Positions 1 to 5,465 of a DNA stretch of 5,602 nt are shown here, piece after piece. The notes beneath the pieces are model-generated. The model searched no databases. It was given only the letters and a program-made list of their open reading frames with translations, and had not been told where the DNA came from. The stretch comes from Fimbriiglobus sp. GTDB taxonomy: Bacteria; Planctomycetota; Planctomycetia; Gemmatales; Gemmataceae. The stretch covers positions 1 through 5,602 of the forward strand of contig JANXTD010000616.1 of assembly GCA_025352585.1 (NCBI GenBank), written 5' to 3'. The translations under genes and the position numbers were made by a program. The first letter of the stretch is position 1. Each line of letters begins with the position of its first letter.

Positions 1-941
1 GCCACGCCGGGCAGCTTCTCGCGGACGCGGTGCAGCATCTCGCGGTAGTCGGCGACGGTGTACCCCCGCTTCATGCGCTTCAACACCTCGTCGCAGCCGG
101 ACTGCACCGGGACGTGCAGGTACTTGCACACCTTGGGCAGGTCGCGCACCGCGTCGAGGACGTCGTCGGTCATGTCCTTGGGGTAGTTCGTGACGAACTT
201 GATGCGGTCGATGCCGGGCACGCCGTGCAGGCTTAACAGCAAGTCACTGAAGCGGGTCCGCCGGCCGTCGCCGTGCTCGAACACGTAGCTGTTGACGGTC
301 TGCCCCAGCAGCGTGACCTCCTTCGCGCCTTGCTCGACGAGCAGCTCAACCTCGCGGCGGATCAGCCCCGGATCGCGTGACTGTTCGGGACCGCGCGTAC
401 TCGGCACCACGCAGTACGTACAGAACTTGTCGCAGCCGATCTGGATGCGCACGTACGCCTGGTACGGGGTCGGCCGCATCGAGGCGTCGCGGGTCGGGTC
501 GTAGCTCTCGAAGCTGGCTTCGACTTCACTGCGGCCGCCGTCGGCGCGGCCGAGGCTCAGGGCGTACTGCGGCTCGCGGGTTTCGCGGGCCTTGGCGATG
601 AGCGCGGGGACTTGGGCGAGTTGCCCCGTGCCGACGACGAGATCGACGTAGGGTGCCCGCTTGCGAATCGCCTCCTGCTCCTTCTGCGCCATGCAGCCCA
701 GCACGCCGATCACCGTATCCGGGTGGAGCGCCTTGTACTTGGCGACGCGCCCGAGCGCCGAGTAAGCCTTCTCCTCGGCGAGGTCGCGGATGCTGCACGT
801 GTTGAAGAGCAGCACGCCGGCTTCGGCGGGGACCGTCGTGAGCGTGAAGCCTTGCCGCTTGAGCGCGCCGACGACGAGTTCGCTGTCGAGGACGTTCATC
901 TGGCAGCCGACGGTCTCGATGTAAACCTTGTTCGCGTCCAT
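1..941 (-). CDS. miaB: MiaB, tRNA-2-methylthio-N6-dimethylallyladenosine synthase (partial, C-terminus outside window)
   Basis: This cytoplasmic radical-SAM enzyme adds a methylthio group at C2 of N6-dimethylallyladenosine-37 in tRNAs that read codons starting with U. The first 313 residues are visible. The N-terminal methylthiotransferase domain (about 4-120) carries the three cysteines that hold the auxiliary 4Fe-4S cluster: C13 in 'ETVGCQMN', C49 in 'FNTCSIR' and C83 in 'LGCMAQ'. The radical-SAM CxxxCxxC motif is C170-DKF-C174-TY-C177, and the typical 'HVPVQSGCDEVLKRMKRGYT' lies near the window edge. 'GCQMN' and 'NTCSIR' favour MiaB over its paralogues RimO and MtaB. Family members are usually about 440-480 residues, so the rest of the radical-SAM domain and the TRAM domain lie beyond position 1. 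The ATG at 939-941 is chosen because the conserved N-terminus begins right after it. No clear Shine-Dalgarno is seen, and a TTG seven codons upstream is possible but less likely. The gene diverges from the plus-strand cluster. Confidence 0.97.
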   Translation of the reverse strand, partial: MDANKVYIETVGCQMNVLDSELVVGALKRQGFTLTTVPAEAGVLLFNTCSIRDLAEEKAYSALGRVAKYKALHPDTVIGVLGCMAQKEQEAIRKRAPYVDLVVGTGQLAQVPALIAKARETREPQYALSLGRADGGRSEVEASFESYDPTRDASMRPTPYQAYVRIQIGCDKFCTYCVVPSTRGPEQSRDPGLIRREVELLVEQGAKEVTLLGQTVNSYVFEHGDGRRTRFSDLLLSLHGVPGIDRIKFVTNYPKDMTDDVLDAVRDLPKVCKYLHVPVQSGCDEVLKRMKRGYTVADYREMLHRVREKLPGV

Positions 942-1047
942 GATTCGGGGGTCCGCTTTCAACGGGGCCGACGGGGGTATGACGGGGTCAGGATACGCGA
1001 ACCGGCGGCGGGCGAAAGCCCGGCCTGGTGGGGGCACCGAAAACAAA
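942..1047. other. Upstream region of miaB, no gene
   Basis: This is the miaB-proximal part of the 446-nt divergent gap and should contain the miaB promoter and leader. No convincing -35/-10 pair is visible on the minus strand. The only clear structure is a small hairpin at 1009-1022, a 5-bp CGGGC/GCCCG stem closed by a GAAA tetraloop as read on the plus strand. It is too small to assign a role. Open frames crossing this stretch show no recognisable protein features and run on into the palindrome, so I do not call them genes. Confidence 0.6.
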
Positions 1048-1320
1048 TTTTGCCGCAGAGACGCAGAGGCGCGGAGAAGACAAAACCATTCACCGCGGAG
1101 GGCGCAGAGAGCACATGAGAAAGGCAAAAAACGAGGAGAGCTAAAACCGAGTCGGTTCCCCGTGCAGCTTGCTCACCGCCTTGAAGGCCTGTCGCCCGAT
1201 GGTTTTAGCAAGGTTTGGTACCTTTCTCGCCTTTGGCCTTTCTCATGTGCTCTCATGTGCCCTCTGCGGTAAATTGCTTTGATTTGGCTTTCTCAGCGAC
1301 TCTGCGTCTCCGCGGCAAAA
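1048..1320. repeat. Large imperfect palindrome of purine-rich units with a 9-bp period
   Basis: The left arm (1048-1148) and right arm (1201-1320) are inverted copies separated by a 52-nt centre. The outermost 31 nt of each arm match at 28 positions (1048-1078 against 1290-1320). A 19-nt block, GAGAGCACATGAGAAAGGC at 1107-1125, recurs exactly inverted at 1236-1254. The inner ends, GCTAAAACC (1140-1148) and GGTTTTAGC (1201-1209), are also perfect complements. Each arm holds two head-to-tail units that read as a loose 9-bp series, such as CCGCAGAGA, CGCAGAGGC, GCGGAGAAG. The right arm is longer because of a 10-bp tandem duplication and extra CCTTTCTC-type sequence near 1221-1244. The centre contains small palindromes, AACCGA-g-TCGGTT (1145-1157, partly in the left arm) and GCCTT-g-AAGGC (1178-1188). 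The element has no coding potential, no obvious target-site duplication and no transposase. It resembles dispersed intergenic repeats that I recall from several bacterial phyla, but copy number cannot be judged here. It could be a MITE-like element, a structured transcript or an old inverted duplication. Confidence 0.85.
1241..1260. repeat. Tandem duplication of a 10-bp unit, TCTCATGTGC
   Basis: Two exact copies of TCTCATGTGC stand side by side at 1241-1250 and 1251-1260 in the right arm of the large palindrome. The left arm has only one exact inverted copy, GCACATGAGA at 1111-1120, next to the diverged GGCGCAGAGA. The second right-arm copy therefore probably arose by local slippage or by conversion of the neighbouring 9-10-bp unit. 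Confidence 0.9.
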
Positions 1321-1387
1321 CTCTTCATCTTGCACACCCACCGCCTTTGCTGGTACACACACCGGTCGTCCCCTAAGGTCCGCACGC

Positions 1388-2899
1388 ATGCTCTCGGTCG
1401 GGTTGCTCCTCACGACACTACTGCTCGCCGCGCCCGCCGACGACGCGCGCACCGTGCCGCCGCCGCGGCTGCTCGTCGGCGACGAACTCTGCTACGCCGG
1501 CGAAGTCGTCGAGGTCTCGGAGCGCCTCGACAACCGCTTCCGCAAAAAGTACGAACTCGACGTGCGGCTCCTCATCCTGGAAGTCGGCCCCGACCACGCC
1601 GACGGGGCGCTGCTCACCCGCCTGCGGCCGCGGCTCGACCCGGTCATCGCCGGGCCGGCCAGCGCGGTCCTCGGCCAGGACGCCGGCCGGCAGCCGCCGA
1701 CGCTGCGCGTCGATCTCGTACGCATCGACGGCCGCGGCCGGGTGACGCTGCTCACGCCGACGGCCGCCGCGCCGAAGGGGCTAGGGGCGACGCTCGACCT
1801 GGGCCGGCAGACGACGGCGGGGCCGCTGCCGGCGTCGCCGCTCGACGGGCCGCCGGTCCTCGAAGCGGGCTTCTGCGTGCCGCTGCCTCTGCGCTCGGCG
1901 GTCGTCGGCACCGCCTGGGACGCCGCCGACGGGGAGCGCCCGCCGGTCGCCTGGACCGCCCACGCCGACGGCCTCTGGCACGGCGGCCGCGCGCTGGAAG
2001 TCCGCGGGCTGCAACAGAGTGAGGGCTTCGACCGGCCCAGCGAAGTCCGCGCCGGCTGGCGGCGCACCGAGCGGCTTCTCATTGGCCCGGCCGACGGCAC
2101 CGCCTGCCGCGTCGAGCGGCGCGTCGAACGCCGCCAGGGGGCCGCGACGCAAGGGTTCGTCGAGGTCACCTACGAGTTGCAACCGGGCACGCGGCTCACC
2201 GGCGAGCGGCTGGCGCAACAGGCCCGCGAGGCGCAGGCGGCCTACCAACTCGGGGCCGAGTTGACGGCACTCCAGGCCCGGCGTGCCCCGGCCGCGGAGT
2301 TCAAGTCGCGCGCCCTGCGGATCGCGCAGTTCCTCCAGGACCACCCGGCCGGCAACTTCCGCGAGGCGGTCGAGGCGGCCCACCGCCGCACCCTCGCCGC
2401 GGCGACCGGCGAGCGACTGCCCGTGGCGTTCGTCGCGCTCGGGCCGCCCCCCGAGGCCCCGCGCCTCGGCCAGGTCGCCCCGGACTTCGTCGCCCCGTGC
2501 GTGCCCGACGTGCGGCAAACCCGGCTGTCGTCGCTGCGCGGCAAGCCGTGCGTGCTGGTCTTTTACCGGCCCGACTCGAAGACTTCGGCGGGGGCGCTCG
2601 CCGTCGCCGAGGCGCTGCACGCCCACGCCGCCGGCCGGGCGAGCGTCGTCGGGGTGGCGGTGCTCGAAGACCCGGCGGTCGCCCAGCGGCAGCGGCTCGA
2701 CTTGAAGCTGACCCTGCCGCTGCTCGACGGCCGCGGGGTCGCCGCACTCTACGGCGTCGAGACGTACCCGCGCTTCCTGCTACTCGACAGCCAAGGCGCG
2801 CTCGCCTGGCAGTTCGACGGCTTCGGCCCCGAGACGGGGTTGCTGACGCGCACGCAACTCGACCGACTCGTCGCGGCGGGGCAGGGGGGTGTGAAGTGA
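1388..2899 (+). CDS. Exported protein with C-terminal thioredoxin/redoxin-like domain lacking redox cysteines
   Basis: This 503-residue protein has a hydrophobic N-terminus (residues 2-15) and a plausible signal-peptidase site after A-P-A (15-17), so it is probably periplasmic. Residues about 25-265 are a region I do not recognise, probably rich in beta structure. Residues about 270-340 are helical and charged. Residues about 360-495 look like a TlpA/redoxin-type thioredoxin fold: 'GQVAPDF' opening, a 'CVLVFY' beta strand, the cis-proline loop 'TYPRFLLLDSQG' (P461) and a C-terminal helix. The active-site loop reads FYRPDSKTS where TlpA-like proteins have FWxxWCxxC. Serines S397 and S400 occupy the two cysteine positions, and no cysteine sits at the peroxiredoxin position either (A401). 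Thiol-disulfide chemistry is therefore unlikely, and binding or a structural role is my inference. An AAGG at 1375-1378 lies 9 nt before the ATG. The stop codon overlaps the next gene's start. The gene is the first of a probable operon. Confidence 0.85.
   Translation: MLSVGLLLTTLLLAAPADDARTVPPPRLLVGDELCYAGEVVEVSERLDNRFRKKYELDVRLLILEVGPDHADGALLTRLRPRLDPVIAGPASAVLGQDAGRQPPTLRVDLVRIDGRGRVTLLTPTAAAPKGLGATLDLGRQTTAGPLPASPLDGPPVLEAGFCVPLPLRSAVVGTAWDAADGERPPVAWTAHADGLWHGGRALEVRGLQQSEGFDRPSEVRAGWRRTERLLIGPADGTACRVERRVERRQGAATQGFVEVTYELQPGTRLTGERLAQQAREAQAAYQLGAELTALQARRAPAAEFKSRALRIAQFLQDHPAGNFREAVEAAHRRTLAAATGERLPVAFVALGPPPEAPRLGQVAPDFVAPCVPDVRQTRLSSLRGKPCVLVFYRPDSKTSAGALAVAEALHAHAAGRASVVGVAVLEDPAVAQRQRLDLKLTLPLLDGRGVAALYGVETYPRFLLLDSQGALAWQFDGFGPETGLLTRTQLDRLVAAGQGGVK
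2883..2899 (+). promoter_or_regulatory. Ribosome binding site and stop/start overlap coupling two genes
   Basis: AGGGGGG at 2883-2889 lies 6 nt before a GTG at 2896-2898. That GTG shares a GTGA (2896-2899) with the TGA stop of the upstream gene. This arrangement decides the start of the 162-residue protein and suggests translational coupling. A second in-frame GTG at 2911 has no comparable purine tract and would remove only five residues. Confidence 0.7.
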
Positions 2900-3384
2900 C
2901 CGACTTCGCCGTGCCTAACTCGACCAAGACGTGCAGTGTCAGCGGGCGGACCCTCGCGGCCGGGGAGAAGTGTTACGCCGTCTTGACCGAAGAAGACGGT
3001 AAGTACGTTCGCAGGGACTTTGCCGCGGAAGCCTGGCGCGGCCCCCCGCCGGGGACGGTTGCGTTCTGGGCCGGCCGGGTTGCCGCAAGTGACCGGCCGC
3101 GGAAGCCGACGTTCAACGAGGAACTCCTCGTCGATTGGTTCGGCCACCTCGCCGGCCGCACCGAACCCGACCGCGTCAACTTCCGCTACGTCGTGGCGCT
3201 GCTTTTGATGCGGCGCAAGCGGCTGAAGTTCGAGGACGCGACGCGGGCCGAGTCGGGCGAGAGCGTACTATGGCTGCGGGACGCGAAGTCCGGCGCGCGG
3301 CACGCCGTGCCCGACCCGCGGCTGACGGGCGACGAGGCGGCGGCGGTGCAGGACGAAGTGTTCCGTGTCCTCGGTTGGGAGTAG
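2896..3384 (+). CDS. Conserved-looking 162-residue protein of unknown function
   Basis: I do not recognise a characterised function. The reading frame stays open far upstream inside the previous gene, as is common in high-GC DNA, but the ribosome binding site and GTGA overlap place the start at 2896. The N-terminal third reads like a degenerate zinc ribbon. It has C13-x-x-S16 in 'TCSVSGRTL', then 'GEKCYAVL', then 'RRDFAAEAW' (residues 39-47), where alanines A43 and A46 have the spacing of a second CxxC pair. 'AWRGPPPGTVAFWAGRV' follows. The C-terminal two thirds (from about residue 75) are charged, with a helical 'NFRYVVALLLMRRKRLKFED' segment. There is no signal peptide or membrane segment, so it is probably cytoplasmic. 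Similar short proteins with this 'Cys-x-x-(Ser/Thr)-Gly-Arg' opening are familiar to me from planctomycetes, but that is recollection, not a search. It sits between two predicted exported proteins, with a 4-nt overlap on one side and a 4-nt gap on the other. Confidence 0.85.
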   Translation: MTDFAVPNSTKTCSVSGRTLAAGEKCYAVLTEEDGKYVRRDFAAEAWRGPPPGTVAFWAGRVAASDRPRKPTFNEELLVDWFGHLAGRTEPDRVNFRYVVALLLMRRKRLKFEDATRAESGESVLWLRDAKSGARHAVPDPRLTGDEAAAVQDEVFRVLGWE

Positions 3385-3388
3385 CGCG

Positions 3389-4369
3389 ATGACCCGACGC
3401 CAGGCGACGACATTAGCCTTACTCGCCCCGCTCGGCGCGGTCGGCGGCTGCGAGTGGCTGCGCAACATGACGCAGCCGGACAAGAAGTTGGCGGTCGCCA
3501 CGGGGTCCGTCCCGCCCAAGACGCGCGAGGAGCTGGTGACGTACCTGAACCGCCAGGCGGATGCGCTGGTCTCGGTCAAGTACCCGCGGGTGCTCATCGA
3601 CGTGAAGGCGGGCAAGGAGAACTTCACGCTCAACGACAGCAGCCTGATCTGCAGCAAGTCGCGCAACTTCTCGCTCGTCGGCGGCAAGGCGGTCCTGGGC
3701 GACATCGTCAACGCCGGGTCGAACGACACCGAGTTCTGGGTCTACAACCGCTTCTCGGACCCGAAGTACGTCGTCTGCTCGCACGCCGACTTCGAGCGGG
3801 GCACGGCGCAGTTGCCGTTCCCGTTCGACCCCGACTGGGCGTTGCAGGCGCTGGGCATGAGCTACTACAACCCCAACCAGCAGTACCGCGTGGAGACCGA
3901 CCAGGCGACCCGCGAGCACCGGCTGAGCTTTGAATCGACCACCCCGCAGGGGGCGACCGTGAAGCGAACCGTCGTGTTCGCCGGCGACTCGATGGGCGAC
4001 AGGCTGCCGCAGGTCCGCCGGCACTTGATCGCCGACGCCGCCGGCAAGCCGATCGCCACGGCCGACATCAAGGAGGTCGTGACGATGAGCGCCGGCCGGG
4101 GCAAGGCGGGCGACAAGGAGGTGTCGGTGCAGATCCCCACCGAAGTCGTCTTGGAGTGGCCGCAGCAGCAGTTCCGCATGAGGCTGCAACTGCGCTCGCC
4201 CAAGATCAACGAGCCGATCTCGCCGGAGGACGCCCGCGAGCTGTTCACGCGCCCGGCGATCTCCGGCGTGGTGCCGGTGAACCTGACAAGCCTGCAGTCG
4301 TCGCCCCGCTACCGCGGCGCGACGCCCGGCGAGCCGACCCGCCGCGAGTTGCCGCCGCGCAGCCGGTAG
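3389..4369 (+). CDS. Probable lipoprotein with LolA/LolB-like fold
   Basis: The 326-residue product starts with twin arginines (R3-R4), a hydrophobic stretch (residues 9-20) and a lipobox-like V-G-G-C with the acylatable cysteine at C21. It is therefore probably a lipoprotein anchored at a membrane facing the periplasm. RRQATT is only a weak match to a Tat signal. Residues about 45-125 resemble the half-barrel opening of LolA/LolB-like carriers: a helix ('REELVTYLNRQADAL'), then strands 'RVLIDVKAG', 'FTLNDSSLIC' and 'NFSLVGG', and the 'GSNDTEFWVYN' segment (110-120). 'LPFPFDPDWALQALGM' (142-157) follows, a pattern I associate with planctomycete proteins of this type. The last 25 residues are rich in Arg and Pro. 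Real LolA/LolB move lipoproteins to the outer membrane; that activity is not shown here. The ATG at 3389 is preferred over the in-frame GTG at 3365. It has GGGAG (3377-3381) 7 nt upstream, and the longer form would overlap the previous gene by 20 nt and put extra polar residues before the signal sequence. Confidence 0.85.
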   Translation: MTRRQATTLALLAPLGAVGGCEWLRNMTQPDKKLAVATGSVPPKTREELVTYLNRQADALVSVKYPRVLIDVKAGKENFTLNDSSLICSKSRNFSLVGGKAVLGDIVNAGSNDTEFWVYNRFSDPKYVVCSHADFERGTAQLPFPFDPDWALQALGMSYYNPNQQYRVETDQATREHRLSFESTTPQGATVKRTVVFAGDSMGDRLPQVRRHLIADAAGKPIATADIKEVVTMSAGRGKAGDKEVSVQIPTEVVLEWPQQQFRMRLQLRSPKINEPISPEDARELFTRPAISGVVPVNLTSLQSSPRYRGATPGEPTRRELPPRSR

Positions 4370-4394
4370 TCGGGCTAACAGGATTGGCCCCCCC

Positions 4395-5309
4395 ATGCCC
4401 GGCGAATTCGACTTCATCCGTGCCCTGCGCGGCCGCACCCCGGCGACGCCCGGCGTCCTCATCGGCCCCGGCGACGACTGCGCGGTGCTGCTGCCGCCGC
4501 CGGGGAAACTGCTCGTCACAACGGACCTGCTGACCGAGGGCGTCGATTTCTTGCTGGCGGAGGCGTCGCCGGAAGCGGTCGGCCGCAAGGCGATGGGCGT
4601 CAACCTTTCGGACATCGCCGCGATGGCCGGGACGCCGTTCGCGGCCGTCGTGAGCTTCGCCCTGCCGCGAGACCCGCCGGGGATGACGACCCGCGAACTC
4701 GCCGACCGGCTCGACGCGGGCTTGCGGGAAATGGCCGGACGCTTCGGCGTCGCCATCGTCGGCGGTGACACGAACACCTGGGACGGCGGCCTCGTCGTCA
4801 GCGTTACCGTGCTCGGCCACGCCGACCGGCCCGTGACGCGCGGCGGGGCCAAGCCGGGCGACATCATTTTCGTTACCGGGGCGCTCGGCGGCAGTTTACT
4901 CGGCCGGCACCTCGATCCGACGCCGCGTGTCCGCGAGGCGCTCGCCTTGCGCGAGTTCGTCGATCTGCACGCGATGATCGACGTTAGCGACGGATTCGCG
5001 GCCGACCTGTCGCACGTCTTGGCCGAGAGCGGCTGCGGGGCGGAGATCGACGCCGACGCCGTGCCAGTTCACCCAGACGCCGTGGCGCGGTCGCGTCTGA
5101 CCGGGCGGACGCCGCTCGACCACGCGCTGAATGACGGCGAAGACTTCGAGTTGATCTTCACCGTGAGCGCCACCGACGCCGCGAAGTTGGAGGGTGCGAC
5201 GGTGCCGGTCACGCGGGTCGGTCGGGTCGTGGCGGGGCCGGGGCTTTGGCTCGTCGCGGCGGGGGTTCGGACGGCGCTGACGCCGGGCGGGTGGGTCCAC
5301 GACGTGTAG
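4395..5309 (+). CDS. thiL: ThiL, thiamine-monophosphate kinase
   Basis: ThiL phosphorylates thiamine monophosphate with ATP to give thiamine diphosphate, the last step of the common bacterial thiamine pathway, in the cytoplasm. The 304-residue product is near the usual family length (about 300-330) and appears complete. It belongs to the PurM/SelD-like ATP-binding superfamily. Visible motifs in order are GPGDD (24-28), TTDLLTEGVDF (42-52), KAMGVNLSDIAAMAGTP (65-81), VGGDT (122-126), GAKPGDIIFVTGALGGS (151-167), DVSDGFAADL (196-205) and GEDFEL (248-253). The acidic residues in these motifs (D27, D28, D44, D73, D125, D199, D250) match the Mg2+/nucleotide-binding set of the family. The gene starts 25 nt after the lipoprotein gene. 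A weak AGGA (4380-4383) lies 11 nt before the ATG, longer than usual spacing. No THI-box riboswitch is visible in the short upstream gap, and co-transcription with the upstream genes is likely. I see no functional link to those neighbours. Confidence 0.97.
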   Translation: MPGEFDFIRALRGRTPATPGVLIGPGDDCAVLLPPPGKLLVTTDLLTEGVDFLLAEASPEAVGRKAMGVNLSDIAAMAGTPFAAVVSFALPRDPPGMTTRELADRLDAGLREMAGRFGVAIVGGDTNTWDGGLVVSVTVLGHADRPVTRGGAKPGDIIFVTGALGGSLLGRHLDPTPRVREALALREFVDLHAMIDVSDGFAADLSHVLAESGCGAEIDADAVPVHPDAVARSRLTGRTPLDHALNDGEDFELIFTVSATDAAKLEGATVPVTRVGRVVAGPGLWLVAAGVRTALTPGGWVHDV

Positions 5310-5326
5310 CGCCGGCGTGACTGCGC

Positions 5327-5349
5327 CAACGCGCGCCGTGGCGCGGTTG
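5327..5349 (+). terminator. Possible transcription terminator hairpin after thiL
   Basis: Eighteen nt past the thiL stop, CAAC (5327-5330) and CGCGC (5332-5336) can pair with GCGCG (5341-5345) and GTTG (5346-5349). This forms a 9-bp stem with one bulged G (5331) and a CGTG loop. It is stable and well placed to end the operon. There is no T-run after it, so it is not a classic intrinsic terminator, and in DNA this GC-rich such stems also occur by chance. Confidence 0.35.
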
Positions 5350-5384
5350 CGGCGCGGCGGGCCGGCAATCCGCACGCGGTTCGC

Positions 5385-5411
5385 TTGACGCGCCCCCCTT
5401 TCGGGCGTCAA
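5385..5411. repeat. Inverted repeat upstream of the exported-protein gene
   Basis: TTGACGC (5385-5391) and GCGTCAA (5405-5411) are perfect 7-bp inverted copies around a 13-nt centre that itself has C-rich and G-rich ends. It lies 54 nt before the next start codon, so it could be an operator, a second terminator hairpin for thiL, or a leader structure. The left half also resembles a -35 hexamer (TTGACG), but no good -10 follows at 16-18 nt. No T-run follows. Confidence 0.4.
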
Positions 5412-5465
5412 TATCGTCGTACCATAAGGGACACTACGGCTCGCACGCGGCACGGAACGGCACAC

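Noticed and set aside
928..1272. Open frames crossing the palindrome as possible small genes
   Set aside because: They read through the repeat units, have no plausible ribosome binding site or recognisable protein pattern, and one begins inside miaB on the opposite strand.
1048..1320. CRISPR array
   Set aside because: The repeated units are about 9 bp, imperfect and back to back, with no spacers of constant length and no cas gene nearby.
1330..1359. Promoter for the 1388 gene: TTGCAC and an extended -10-like TGgTACACA
   Set aside because: Placement and 18-nt spacing are plausible, but each hexamer matches consensus at only about half its positions, so it cannot be told from chance.
2497..2895. 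An N-terminal extension of the 162-residue protein starting at 2497
   Set aside because: It lies wholly inside the thioredoxin-like gene in another frame and is Arg/Ala-rich shadow sequence. The GTG at 2896 has a good ribosome binding site and the usual stop/start overlap.
1388..2899. An active TlpA/ResA oxidoreductase or AhpC-type peroxidase
   Set aside because: The fold signature is there, but no cysteine occupies either the CxxC or the peroxidatic position. The remaining cysteines C371 and C388 lie before and at the start of the strand, not in the active-site loop.
3365..3388. GTG at 3365 as the start of the lipoprotein
   Set aside because: It would overlap the upstream gene by 20 nt and add eight polar residues before the signal sequence. 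The ATG at 3389 has GGGAG at 7 nt and gives a normal lipoprotein N-terminus.
4370..4394. THI-box (thiamine diphosphate) riboswitch before thiL
   Set aside because: Only 25 nt separate the genes, too little for the aptamer, and none of its conserved elements is seen.
3419..4867. A 482-codon minus-strand open frame opposite the lipoprotein gene and thiL
   Set aside because: It overlaps two well-supported plus-strand genes, shows no recognisable motif and has the low-complexity Arg/Ala/Val-rich make-up of a mirror frame in high-GC DNA.
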